57,644 nt of DNA from Streptomyces sp. AC555_RSS877 (GCF_019049245.1 NZ_JAGMUK010000022.1:1-57644); one strand, 5' to 3'; positions 48,367 to 57,064 are shown, counted from the first letter of the stretch. The notes: generated from the sequence alone by a model not told the origin. Numbers and translations: made by a program.

Positions 48367-50864
48367 GTTTCCTCCCCCGGCCCCGGCGTAAGCGCAATGC
48401 CACCAGTCTTGCCGACAGTACGGTGCCCGAGAAGGCGCCGTACGCGCCGTCTCCGGTCTCCGCCGGGGCGGGCGGTATCGCGGCCGGCGGGGAGATCAAG
48501 GCCTCTGCGCTGGGGGACAACAGCCAGGTCATGTATGTCGAGCACCAGTACATGGCCCAGCCGGCTACGCCGGTGCAGTGGCCCATGGTCGTAGGAACCG
48601 TTCCCGGGCTGGCGTCAGCCTTCCAGCCACGTGACGGGCTGCGCCGGGTCGTCAATGAAGCCCGCGGCCACAGCCACAGCGTCATCCTGGCCAGCGACAA
48701 TCCGGCGGCTGTCCTGTCGGCCCCCGGCCCGCCTGCAACAGCGCAGGTGATGTCCGGCGGCGGCGGAGTGGGCAAGTCCCAGCTAGCCGCCGCGTACGCC
48801 CGTGAAGCGATCAGCGGCAGTGCCGATCTGGTGCTGTGGACACCGGCCCACGACGTCCAGCAGGTCCTCACCCTCTACGCCCAAGCCGCCCTACTCGTCC
48901 AGGCACCGGGACGCACCGGCCAGGACCTGGAAACGGACGCGCGGGCCTTCATGACCTGGCTGGCGGCAACGGATCGCCGGTGGCTGGTCGTCCTGGACGA
49001 CCTCACCGACCCGGACGCGATCGAGCCGTGGTGGCCGGACAGCCACCGCGGCAGCGGCTGGACCCTGGCCACCACCCGCATGAAGGACCCGCGCCTGACC
49101 GGCGGTGGCCGAACCCGCATCGACGTCGACGTTTACACCCCGGCCGAAGCCACCACCTACCTCACCGCTCGCCTCACCCACGACCGCAAAGGCCACCTCC
49201 TCGACGACCAAGCACCCGCCCTCGCTGAAGCCCTCGGCTACCTGCCCCTGGCCCTGGGACACGCTGCCGCCTACATGCTCCGCGAGAACGCCACCTGCAG
49301 CGCCTACCTGCACCAGTTCACCGACCGCGCCGCCCGCCTCGACGAACTCCTGCCGCGCTGGGCGGACACCGAAGGCTACGGCCGGCACATCACCACCACC
49401 CTGCTCCTCGCCCTAGACGCCACCGACCGCGACCCGCACGGCCCTCTCGCCCGCGCCACCCTCCACATCACCGCCCTCCTTGATCCAGCCGGACACCCAA
49501 CCTCCCTTTGGCACACCCCCGCCCTCACTACCTACCTCGCCCAGCACCAGCCCACCGCACCACCCCGCCGAAAGCGCTGGCTGCGCCGCCACACAACCCA
49601 GCCAACGCCCGTCACCAGCGGCGATGCTGAAGCAGCCCTGCGGCTCCTGGACCGCTACGGGCTGATCACCTACGACACCTCCGCGGGCAACTACCGTGCC
49701 GTGCGCATCCACGCCCTCACCGCCCGCGCCGTACGCGAAACCACATTCCAAGACCAGCAATCGGCAGTCGCAGCCGCAGCCGCAGCCGCCAACGCCCTCT
49801 ACTACATATGGCCCGACCTGGACCAAACCCAGCGCGAACTCGCTGGCGTTCTTCGAGCCAACACCGACTCACTCACGGCCCATGCCCAGGACCACCTGTG
49901 GACACCCGACAGCCATCCCGTGCTCCGCCTCGCCGGAATGAGCCTCCTCAACGCCAACCTTCACAGCGCTGCTACGGCCTACTGGGGCGACATGGTCGCC
50001 GAGTGCGAGCGGCTGCTCGGCGAGGATCACCCCGACACCCTGATCGCCCGTGGCAACCTCGCCTCCTCCTATTGGCAAGCAGGGCGCATCAGTGAGGCCA
50101 TCGACCTGCTGGAACGGGTGGTCGCCGACAACGAGCGGCTGCTCGGCGAGGATCACCCCGACACCCTGATCGACCGCAGCAACCTCGCCGTCTTCTACGG
50201 GCAGACGGGGCGCACTGGTGAGGCCATCGCGATCAAGGAACGGGTGGTCGCCGAGCGCGAGCGGCTGCTCGGCGAGGATCACCCCGACACCCTGATCGCC
50301 CGTGGCAACCTCGCCGCCTCTTACCGGCAGGCAGGGCGCATCGGTGAGGCCATCGACCTTCTGGAACGGGTGGTCGCCGAGCGCGAGCGGCTGCTCGGCG
50401 AGGATCACCCCGACACTCTGGTCGACCGCAGCAACCTCGCCGCCTCCTTCCGGCAGGCGGGGCGCACTGGTGAGGCCATCGTGATCGAGGAGCGGGTGGT
50501 CGCTGACCACGAGCGGCTGCTCGGCAAGGACCACCCCAACACCCTGATCGCCCGTGCCCTCCTCGCCGCCTCCTACGGGCAGGCGGGGCGCACTGGTGAG
50601 GCCATCGTGATCGAGGAGCGGGTGGTCGCCGACCGTGCGCGGCTGCTTGGCGAGGATCACCCCGACACCCTGATGGCCCGTGGCAATCTCGCCGCCTCTT
50701 ACCGGCAGGCGGGGCGCATCGGTGAGGCCATCGACCTTCTGGAACGGGTGGTCGCCGAGCGCGAGCGGCTGCTCGGCGAGGATCACCCCGACACTCTGGC
50801 AGCGCGTCGCGCTCAAGCTTCAGCTCTCGTCAAGCTGGCGGTCGACAACCCAAAACTGTTTTAG
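48363..50864 (+). CDS. NB-ARC-type STAND NTPase with C-terminal TPR repeats (NLR-like)
   Basis: The protein has 833 residues. Basic residues begin it, then a motif shared with the upstream protein (37-54). The NTPase core has Walker A GGGGVGKS near 132-139, Walker B WLVVLDD near 207-213, an arginine-bearing ATTRM segment and the NB-ARC LGYLPLALGHAAAYM near 291-305. A winged-helix/linker region follows. The C-terminus is six 42-residue TPR units of the kinesin light chain type (ERLLGEDHPDTLIARGNLAA, then SYRQAGRIGEAIDLLERVVA) and a partial seventh. STAND proteins are switch-like sensors; TPRs bind the trigger. It may be an antiphage or conflict sensor. No nuclease or TIR domain is fused, so the neighbouring membrane protein is the candidate output. 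Confidence 0.85.
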   Translation: MSFLPRPRRKRNATSLADSTVPEKAPYAPSPVSAGAGGIAAGGEIKASALGDNSQVMYVEHQYMAQPATPVQWPMVVGTVPGLASAFQPRDGLRRVVNEARGHSHSVILASDNPAAVLSAPGPPATAQVMSGGGGVGKSQLAAAYAREAISGSADLVLWTPAHDVQQVLTLYAQAALLVQAPGRTGQDLETDARAFMTWLAATDRRWLVVLDDLTDPDAIEPWWPDSHRGSGWTLATTRMKDPRLTGGGRTRIDVDVYTPAEATTYLTARLTHDRKGHLLDDQAPALAEALGYLPLALGHAAAYMLRENATCSAYLHQFTDRAARLDELLPRWADTEGYGRHITTTLLLALDATDRDPHGPLARATLHITALLDPAGHPTSLWHTPALTTYLAQHQPTAPPRRKRWLRRHTTQPTPVTSGDAEAALRLLDRYGLITYDTSAGNYRAVRIHALTARAVRETTFQDQQSAVAAAAAAANALYYIWPDLDQTQRELAGVLRANTDSLTAHAQDHLWTPDSHPVLRLAGMSLLNANLHSAATAYWGDMVAECERLLGEDHPDTLIARGNLASSYWQAGRISEAIDLLERVVADNERLLGEDHPDTLIDRSNLAVFYGQTGRTGEAIAIKERVVAERERLLGEDHPDTLIARGNLAASYRQAGRIGEAIDLLERVVAERERLLGEDHPDTLVDRSNLAASFRQAGRTGEAIVIEERVVADHERLLGKDHPNTLIARALLAASYGQAGRTGEAIVIEERVVADRARLLGEDHPDTLMARGNLAASYRQAGRIGEAIDLLERVVAERERLLGEDHPDTLAARRAQASALVKLAVDNPKLF
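50007..50807 (+). repeat. tandem 126-bp repeats encoding TPR units
   Basis: Six units begin at 50007, 50133, 50259, 50385, 50511 and 50637, with a partial seventh at 50763. Each starts with a form of GAGCGGCTGCTCGGCGAGGA. The third and sixth units are nearly identical at DNA level, pointing to recent unit duplication or gene conversion. Alternating residues between units (ARGNLAAS/DRSNLAAS; AIDLLERV/AIVIEERV) indicate paired units. Confidence 0.9.
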
Positions 50865-50918
50865 CCAGTCGAAGGCAGTTGACGCCCGTTGAGGGTGGCT
50901 TTCGCGCTCCGCTGATCG

Positions 50919-51335
50919 TTAGAGCTGGATGTCGATGTCCTCCACGTCGGTGGTGGCGAGCGGCGGTGTCGTACCGGGAAGCACGCCCGAGTAGGGGTGG
51001 CTGCGTGCGGCCCGCAGAGCGGCGTGCGAGTATCCGTCGAGACGCCGTTCACGCGGATCGGCGCCAACTCGGAGCCGGTGCAGCTCCCTCAAGTCCTTTC
51101 CGGTGACCTGGAGGGCTTCAGCAAGCGAGTTGAGCGTGTCGGCATTCGGCACGGCCTTCCCGCTCAGAACCTGGCTGACGGTCGCCTTGGATACCTCTGC
51201 CGCGTTGGCGAGCTCGGCTTGATTCATCCGTTGGTCATGCTTCGCGGTGTGCAGTCGGGCGATCAGCTCCTGCTTCGCGCCCTCCGGCCGGCACGAGCCG
51301 GCCCCCGGAGGCCCAGCTCGTTTTACGGCACCCAC
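50919..51335 (-). CDS. XRE-family helix-turn-helix protein
   Basis: The protein has 138 residues. A five-helix XRE/Cro DNA-binding domain is visible: QELIARLHTAKHDQRMNQAE, LANAAEVSKATVSQVLSGKA, then PNADTLNSLAEALQVTGKDL. The 50-residue tail (RERRLDGYSHAALRAARSHP onward) is not a known domain. GTG 51335 is the only upstream start; a later one is possible. It converges on the STAND gene with a 54-bp gap. Such small regulators are often found beside NB-ARC/TPR proteins in actinomycetes. It may control the module, although it is not in the same operon. Confidence 0.75.
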   Translation of the reverse strand: MGAVKRAGPPGAGSCRPEGAKQELIARLHTAKHDQRMNQAELANAAEVSKATVSQVLSGKAVPNADTLNSLAEALQVTGKDLRELHRLRVGADPRERRLDGYSHAALRAARSHPYSGVLPGTTPPLATTDVEDIDIQL

Positions 51336-51528
51336 GCAGTGGACATTGACGGCGAGCCGGCCACGCTCGATGCCGACGGCTACCGGCCGCTGCGGCTACC
51401 CGCCCAGGGCTGACCTCTGGCAGCGCCGCTTGCGGTGGCCGGATCGTTCGGTCCTGCTGGCGCGGGTTAGACGGTTCGGGCCCTGGTTCCCACGCCGACG
51501 AGCGTGGTGGAGCTGGATGCGGCCGGTT

Positions 51529-52119
51529 TCAGGTCGGGCGGCGGATGGCGCGTACGGCGGTGTCGTAGAGGTCGAACATGTCGGCCTGTCCGCCCAGGCG
51601 TACCCATTCCTCGTTGGCTGCCTGCATGCAGATGATCGCTGCGGCTGCGATCGCGCGGGCTTGCAGGGTGCGGCGGTCGGAGTCGGGCAGTCGCGGCTCG
51701 ATCAGCGGAGCGAACAGGTCTTGCCAGCGGCCTTGCTTCTCGGCGTGTCCGGCACGGAGGGAATCGTTGCCGAACAGCAGCGTGATGAACTCCAGGCGCC
51801 CTTCGGCTGTCATGTCGATCTCCTCGAGCACCTGGAACGCCGCGCGCAGCGCCGTCCAGGCATCCTCGTCGGCCGGGCGCTCGGCCAGCCGCGCGGCGAT
51901 CAGTTCGCCCTGTTCGTCCAGGCCGCTGAGCGCGAGGTCTTCCTTGTTGCGGAAGTAGTTGAACAGGGTCCGCCGGGAGACGCCCGCGGCCGCGGCGACC
52001 TCATCGAGAGTCGTGTTGTCGAAGCCCTTGGCGGCGAACAGCTCGATGGCGGTACGGGCCAGCAGTGATCGGACCACGGAGCGGGTCTGTTCCCGGATAG
52101 GGGCTGGTTTCTGAGTCAT
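51529..52119 (-). CDS. TetR/AcrR-family transcriptional repressor
   Basis: The protein has 196 residues. The TetR helix-turn-helix is LLARTAIELFAAKGFDNTTL, DEVAAAAGVSRRTLFNYFRN and KEDLAL. The C-terminal ligand domain is all helical. ATG 52119 gives MTQKPAPIREQTR; an earlier start at 52161 would include the divergent promoter. The 73-bp gap to the SDR gene carries a perfect 15-bp palindrome, the likely binding site, so TetR represses itself and the SDR/ALDH operon. The ligand is probably an aldehyde, lipid or aromatic substrate of those enzymes. Confidence 0.87.
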   Translation of the reverse strand: MTQKPAPIREQTRSVVRSLLARTAIELFAAKGFDNTTLDEVAAAAGVSRRTLFNYFRNKEDLALSGLDEQGELIAARLAERPADEDAWTALRAAFQVLEEIDMTAEGRLEFITLLFGNDSLRAGHAEKQGRWQDLFAPLIEPRLPDSDRRTLQARAIAAAAIICMQAANEEWVRLGGQADMFDLYDTAVRAIRRPT

Positions 52120-52155
52120 GCACCGATGGTACTTCGTCTCACGCCATGCATTTAC

Positions 52156-52170
52156 TTGCACTCAGTGCAA
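52156..52170. promoter_or_regulatory. TetR operator palindrome and SDR promoter
   Basis: TTGCACTCAGTGCAA is a perfect 7-1-7 palindrome in the TetR/SDR gap. Its first six bases TTGCAC may be the -35 element, with TAGAGT at 52180-52185 as -10 (18-bp spacing), for the SDR gene. A repressor bound here would block that promoter. Confidence 0.65.
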
Positions 52171-52192
52171 AGATGTGCGTAGAGTGAATGTC

Positions 52193-53029
52193 ATGAGCGA
52201 CATCGACTACCACCGCCAGACCGTCATCGTCACCGGCGCCAGCTCCGGCCTCGGCGCCGAATTCGCCCGCCAGCTGGCCCGCCGCGGCGCCAACCTCGTG
52301 CTGGTGGCCCGCCGGGCGGACCGGCTCGAGAGCCTGGCCGCCGAACTCACCCGCGCCCACGGCGTCACGGTGACCACCGTCGCCCGCGACCTCGGCCTGC
52401 CCGACGCCGGCCGCACGCTGCGCGCCGAACTCGAATCCCGCGGCATCCACGCCACCGGACTGGTCAACAACGCCGGCTTCGGCACCCACGACGCGTTCAC
52501 CGACGAGGATCCCGACCGCCTGCAGAGCATGATCGCGCTGAACGTCAGCGCGCTGGTCGACCTCAGCCGCGCCTACATCGGCCCGCTGTCCGCCGCCGAC
52601 ACCGGCGTCCTGATCAACGTCGCGAGCCTGCTGGGCTTCCAGCCGACCCCGTACATGGGTGTCTACGGCGCCACCAAGGCCTTCGTCCTCAACTTCACCG
52701 AATCGCTGTGGGAGGAGACCCGCGGTACCGGTCTGCGCGTCCTGGCCGTGTGCCCCGGCGCCACCCGGACCGAGTTCTACGACGTCGCCGGCAGCTCCGC
52801 CGACTACGGCACGAAGCGGGCCACCCCCGAGCAGGTCGTGAAGATCGCCCTCGACACGCTCGACCGCCGGTCCGCGCCCCCGTCGGTGGTCACCAACGGC
52901 CGGCCGGTCGCTCTCCTCGGGAGGCTCCTGCCGCGCCGCTCGATGGTCCGGCTCATGGGCTGGATGGACCGCCGCCAGCGCCCCCAGCACCCCGTCGCCC
53001 TCACCAACAGCTCCCTCACCATCAGCTAA
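52193..53029 (+). CDS. short-chain dehydrogenase/reductase (copy 1)
   Basis: The protein has 278 residues. The cofactor motif is VIVTGASSGLGAEFARQLAR, and the Arg-rich VARRADRLESLA suggests NADP(H). The catalytic residues are Ser in LINVASLLGF and YGATKAFVLNFTE. The C-terminal LLPRRSMVRLMGWMDRRQR is basic and could contact the membrane. It resembles the DltE/YqjQ-type SDRs found with TetR regulators in actinomycetes. ATG 52193 was chosen by family length; GAGTGA lies upstream. A clear paralog is encoded at 54975. It precedes the broken aldehyde dehydrogenase by 11 bp, suggesting an alcohol-aldehyde-acid oxidation unit. Confidence 0.86.
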   Translation: MSDIDYHRQTVIVTGASSGLGAEFARQLARRGANLVLVARRADRLESLAAELTRAHGVTVTTVARDLGLPDAGRTLRAELESRGIHATGLVNNAGFGTHDAFTDEDPDRLQSMIALNVSALVDLSRAYIGPLSAADTGVLINVASLLGFQPTPYMGVYGATKAFVLNFTESLWEETRGTGLRVLAVCPGATRTEFYDVAGSSADYGTKRATPEQVVKIALDTLDRRSAPPSVVTNGRPVALLGRLLPRRSMVRLMGWMDRRQRPQHPVALTNSSLTIS

Positions 53030-53040
53030 GGAACACGATC

Positions 53041-54470
53041 ATGACCATCACCGACGTCACCACACAGCCCACCGACGCGGAGCGCTTCAACCACATACTC
53101 CAAACCCAGCGCGCCGCCTACCTCCGCGACGGAGCGCCCTCCCTGGAGGCGCGGCGCCGCGATCTGACCAGGTTCAGGGCGGCGCTGATCGCCCGGCGCG
53201 GCGACATCGAGGAGGCGATCGACGCCGATTTCGGACATCGCTCGCGGCACGAGAGCGCGCTGATGGAAGTCGTGGGCATCGTGCAGGGCATCGACTACCT
53301 GCGGCGCAACCTTCGCCGGTTCATGCGCCCGACCCGCCGCCACATCGAGCTGCTGCTGCGTTTCGGCAGCAATCGCATCGAGTACCAGCGCCGCTGGGCG
53401 TGGTCGGCGTCATCTCGCCGTGGAACTATCCGGTCAACCTGTCGCTGATGCCCGTGGTCACCGCGATCGCGGCCGGCAACCGCGTGATGCTCAAGCCGTC
53501 GAAGCTGACTCCGGCGACGAACGCGGTGCTCGCGTCGATGCTCAGCGAGCTCTTCCCGCCGGAGCAGGTCACGATGGTCAGCGGCGACGGTTCCGCGTTC
53601 TCCTCCCTGCCGTTCGACCATCTCGTCTTCACCGGCAGCACCGAGGTCGGGCGAGCGGTGATGAAGGCGGCCAGCGACCACCTCGTCCCCGTCACGCTGG
53701 AACTCGGCGGCAAGTCTCCGACCATCGTGGCCAAGGGACACGTCCGGGAGCAGGCCGTGTCCTACATCGTCTTCGGCAAGCTTCTCAGCGGCGGGCAGAC
53801 CTGCATCGCCCCCGACTACGCCCTGGTGCACGAATCCGAGATCGACGCCTTCATCGCCGCCTACGACAGACTGGTGAAGTCCGCCTACCCCGACGGCCCG
53901 ACCAGCGACGACTACACCTCGATCATCGACGACAAGCAGTACAGGATCCTGACCGGCCTGATAGAGGACGCCCGCGCTCACGGGGCGCGGATCATCGAGG
54001 TCGGACACCGGCCGGGCGACGCGGACGGCCGTCCGCACACTCTCGCACCGACCGTCGTGCTCGGCGTCACCGACGACATGCGCATCGCCCACGAGGAGAT
54101 TTTCGGGCCCATCCTGCCGATCTTCGGCTACCGCGACATCGACGACGCCATCGACTACGTCAACGCACGGCCGCGGCCGCTGGCGCTCTACTACTTCGGC
54201 GACAGCGGCCCCGACCGGCGCAAGGTCCTTAACCGCACGACCTCCGGCAACGTCACCGTCACCGGCACCATCATGCACGTCGCGCAGGACGACCTCCCCT
54301 TCGGCGGCGTCGGCGCCAGCGGCATGGGCAAATACCACGGCATCGAAGGCTTCCGCACCCTCAGCCACCCCAAGGGCATCTACGTACAAGGCCGCTGGAA
54401 CGCCACCCGCATGCTGCGCGCCCCCTTCAACAAGCGCACCGAAACCCTCCTCAACTTCCTGCTCCGGTGA
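53041..54470 (+). pseudogene. coniferyl-type aldehyde dehydrogenase, single frameshift
   Basis: ATG 53041 (AAGGA upstream) opens LQTQRAAYLRDGAPSLEARR, DLTRFRAALIARRGDIEEAI and RRNLRRFMRPTRRHIELLLR up to RIEYQ near 53391. The expected PLGVVGVISPWNYPVNLSL then continues in another frame to 54470. It includes the active Glu in VTLELGGKSP, the nucleophilic Cys in SGGQTCIAPDYAL and EEIFGPILPI. Two extra bases (a CG duplication in CGCCGCTGG) near 53392-53396 explain the shift. Otherwise the gene is complete, so the lesion is recent or a sequencing error. Relatives oxidise coniferyl and other aromatic or long-chain aldehydes with NAD+. Confidence 0.85.
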
Positions 54471-54512
54471 AGGAGGCAGCACCGGCGCCCGCCGCCCCTC
54501 AGCACCCCCCCA

Positions 54513-54830
54513 CACACAAGTGCGGCCGCCCGTTCGGCGAGACCGATCAGAGGATCGGCGCAAAGGGTGTTCACCCCGAGCGGCGACGTCGAACACCAGG
54601 ACGCACAACCGCCCGTGCAGCGGCCAGGACCTGGCCAAGGCGCACACCTCCGCAAGGAGGCCCCCGATGACTGATCACGACCTCGTTCTCGTCACCGGCG
54701 CCGGCGGCATAGGCCGCCTCGTCACCGAGCGGCTGTGCGCCCAGAACGTGCCGGTCCGCGTGGATCCACCGCGAGGACGACCGCGCGGCCGAGGTACGGG
54801 CATGGGGCGCCGAGGTCGTCACCGCGGACA
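54513..54830 (+). repeat. duplicated segment, left copy (of 56030-56320)
   Basis: The sequence around GTGCAGCGGCCAGGACCTGG, the ribosome site and the first 50 codons of an NmrA-like gene are repeated about 1.5 kb to the right. Identity extends into the upstream non-coding part (GGCGACGTCGAACACCA versus GGCGACGTCGAGCACCA), showing a DNA duplication, not protein similarity alone. Confidence 0.75.
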
Positions 54831-54925
54831 CCTCAAACGTCACGACCATCGCCCAGGCGGGCTCCGAGCCAGCCTCGGCAACAGATGAGCACCCGATGAC
54901 GGTCACAGACCGTCGCAAGGATTGA
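54667..54925 (+). pseudogene. NmrA-like NAD(P)-binding protein, 5' fragment with frameshift
   Basis: ATG 54667 (AAGGAGG upstream) gives DHDLVLVTGAGGIGRLVTER and LCAQNVPVRV, nearly identical to the intact gene at 56159. The similarity then shifts frame (DDRAAEVRAWGAEVVTADTS) and ends at a stop at 54923-54925. About 230 C-terminal residues are missing. It is the decayed half of a duplication that also produced two SDR genes. Confidence 0.82.
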
Positions 54926-54974
54926 AAGGAGAAGGGGAAGAGGTACCCGCGAGGGCACCGCGCCCCCGACTGCC

Positions 54975-55787
54975 ATGAACAAGATCGACTACCGCACCCA
55001 GACCACATTGATCACCGGGGCGAGCGCCGGCCTCGGCGCGGAGTTCGCCCGCCAGTTCGCCGAGCGCGGCTCGGACCTCGTGCTGGTCGCCCGACGCGCG
55101 GACCGGCTTGAGGCCCTGGCCGACGAGCTGTCCGCGAAGCACCAGGTCACCGTCACGACGGTGCCGTTCGACCTCACCGTGCCGGCCGCGGGCGAAGCGC
55201 TGGCCAAGGAGGTGGCCCGGCGCGGGATCACCGTCACCAGCCTCGTCAACAACGCCGGCTTCGGCACCCACAGCCCCTTCCGCCAGGAGGATGCGGAGCG
55301 CGTCCAGCAGGAGATAGGCCTGAACGTGGCCAGCCTGGTCGACGTCACCAGGGCGTTCATCGGCCAGCTGACCGGTGTCCTGGTCAACGTCGCCAGCTCC
55401 CTCGGGTACCAGCCGTGGCCGAACGCCGCCGTCTACGGGGCGACCAAGGCCTTCGTGCTGAGCTTCACCGAGGCGCTGTGGCAGGAATCGCGAGGGACCG
55501 GCCTGCGCGTGCTCGCCCTCTCCCCGGGTCCCACCCGCACCGAGTTCTTCGACGCGGCCGGCTCCGACGACATGGCCCGCGGTGTCCGGCTGCAGACGCC
55601 GAGTCAGGTGGTCACCACCGCGCTGCGCACGCTGGACCGGCGCAACCCGCCGCCCAGCGTCGTCTCCGGCACCTTCAACTGGGTGATGACCCTGACCTCC
55701 CGCTTCACCACCCGCCGAGCCAACGTTCTGGCCTTCGGCGCGATGACCCAGTGGCAGATACGCTCGAGCCGACCCGGCCACCACTGA
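54975..55787 (+). CDS. short-chain dehydrogenase/reductase (copy 2)
   Basis: The protein has 270 residues and is paralogous to the SDR at 52193: TTLITGASAGLGAEFARQFA, VLVARRADRLEALADELSAK, SLVNNAGFGTHSPF, VNVASSLGYQ with the catalytic Ser, and YGATKAFVLSFTE with Tyr and Lys. The cofactor is probably NADP(H). ATG 54975 is used; the purine-rich AAGGAGAAGGGGAAGAGG lies about 35 bp upstream, too far for a normal ribosome site, so translation may be weak or the start misjudged. Its presence with the truncated NmrA gene indicates duplication of a TetR-linked unit. Confidence 0.85.
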   Translation: MNKIDYRTQTTLITGASAGLGAEFARQFAERGSDLVLVARRADRLEALADELSAKHQVTVTTVPFDLTVPAAGEALAKEVARRGITVTSLVNNAGFGTHSPFRQEDAERVQQEIGLNVASLVDVTRAFIGQLTGVLVNVASSLGYQPWPNAAVYGATKAFVLSFTEALWQESRGTGLRVLALSPGPTRTEFFDAAGSDDMARGVRLQTPSQVVTTALRTLDRRNPPPSVVSGTFNWVMTLTSRFTTRRANVLAFGAMTQWQIRSSRPGHH

Positions 55788-56158
55788 CCCCCTCCGGGCC
55801 ACCGCCACACCACATCGACAAGCGCCCCCTCGACGGCCTCCGGATGGCGCCGAACATCGTCCATCGCCCTTCCCGGCCGTGCTGGTGACCGTGGAGGGCC
55901 CCGGCTTCTGCTTCGGCGGCGCGACCTCGATCTGACCGCAGGCGACGCCGACCGATCTTCATACGAGCACCAGCCCGCGCGAGCACGGTGCCCATCCCCT
56001 TACCCATGGCTCGCCGTGCCCGTCGCCGAGCCGATCCCGCATGGGAATCATGGCCGGCCGTTTGGCGAGGACCGATCGGCGACGTCGAGCACCAACACTG
56101 CCGCCCGTGCAACGGCCAGGACCTGGCCGAGGCGAACACCTCCGGAAGGAAGCCACCG
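55788..56158. other. spacer with duplicated leader of the NmrA gene
   Basis: No complete gene. A short frame ending at 55935 reads VLVTVEGPGFCFGGATSI, faintly like an enoyl-CoA hydratase core, but it is too short to call. From about 56030 the sequence repeats the DNA at 54513-54666 and provides GGAAGGA, the ribosome site at 56143-56149. Confidence 0.4.
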
Positions 56159-56320
56159 ATGGCTGATCACGACCTTGTTCTCGTCACCGGCGCCGGCGGC
56201 GTGGGCCGTCTCGTCACCGAGCGGCTGCGCGCGCAGAACGTGCCGGTCCGCGTCCTGATCCGCCGCGAGGACGAGCGCGCGGCCGAAGTGCGGGCATGGG
56301 GCGCCGAGGTCGTCACCGGG
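56030..56320 (+). repeat. duplicated segment, right copy (of 54513-54830)
   Basis: This is the second copy of the NmrA leader and 5' coding region, here continuous with an intact gene. The two copies differ by substitutions and small insertions or deletions, including the one that broke the left gene. Confidence 0.75.
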
Positions 56321-57064
56321 GACCTGACCCGGCCCGAGACAGTGGCGGCCGCGCTCGACGGCGTCCGCCGGACGTACTTCGGGCTCAGTGTGTCCCCGGA
56401 CCACCTGTTGGCGGCGACCGTCATGGCCACGGTCGCGAAGGCCCACGGCGAACTCGAACTGCTGGTGGACATGTCGCAAATGACGGTGTCGCAAATGACC
56501 GCCACCAGCACCGCGGAATCCCACCAGCAGCGGCTGCACTGGCTGGCGGAGCAGGTGCTGGACTGGTCGGGCCTGCCCGTGGTGCACGTGCGCCCGACAA
56601 CGTTCCTCGACAATCCGCTGTTCACCGCCCTCGCGGCGCGCTCGATCCGCGAGAACGGCACGCTGGCGCTGCCGTTCGGGACCGGACGCACCTCGCCAAT
56701 CGCTGCCGACGACGTCGCCCAGGTGGTCGCGACCATCCTGCGCGATCCCAGGGAGCACGCCGGGAAGGTGTACGAGCTGACCGGACCGCGGGCGCTCGAC
56801 ATGACCGAAGTAGCCCAGGAGTTCTCCAAGGCGCTCGGCCGCACGGTGACCTATCTGGACGTCCCCCTGCAATGGTGGCGCACAGAGGTACTGGCGAACG
56901 CGGGCCTGCCACAGCACACCGAGCAGCACATCGCGACCATGGCGCAGCTGCACCGCGCGAACCGTTACGACAGGGCGACCATCGACGTCGAGCGCATCAC
57001 CGGGAAGCGGCCCCTGACGGTCGAGGAATTCGTCGCCGTCCGCAAGGACTTCTACCTCGGCTGA
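56159..57064 (+). CDS. NmrA-like NAD(P)-binding protein (atypical SDR)
   Basis: The protein has 301 residues. The Rossmann start is HDLVLVTGAGGVGRLVTERL, then VPVRVLIRREDERAAEVRAW and GAEVVTGDLTRPETVAAALD. Later come VVHVRPTTFLDNPLFTALAA and YELTGPRALDMTEVAQEFSK with ALGRTVTYLDVPLQWW. This fits NmrA/HSCARG-type atypical SDRs, which act as NAD(P)-sensing regulators or as reductases; the classical YxxxK is not evident. ATG 56159 follows GGAAGGA. It is downstream of two SDR genes and is the intact partner of the fragment at 54667. Confidence 0.84.
   Translation: MADHDLVLVTGAGGVGRLVTERLRAQNVPVRVLIRREDERAAEVRAWGAEVVTGDLTRPETVAAALDGVRRTYFGLSVSPDHLLAATVMATVAKAHGELELLVDMSQMTVSQMTATSTAESHQQRLHWLAEQVLDWSGLPVVHVRPTTFLDNPLFTALAARSIRENGTLALPFGTGRTSPIAADDVAQVVATILRDPREHAGKVYELTGPRALDMTEVAQEFSKALGRTVTYLDVPLQWWRTEVLANAGLPQHTEQHIATMAQLHRANRYDRATIDVERITGKRPLTVEEFVAVRKDFYLG

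Noticed and set aside
55860..55935. Short enoyl-CoA hydratase-like fragment (VLVTVEGPGFCFGGATSI)
   Set aside because: About 18 residues with weak resemblance and no continuation on either side; chance cannot be excluded.
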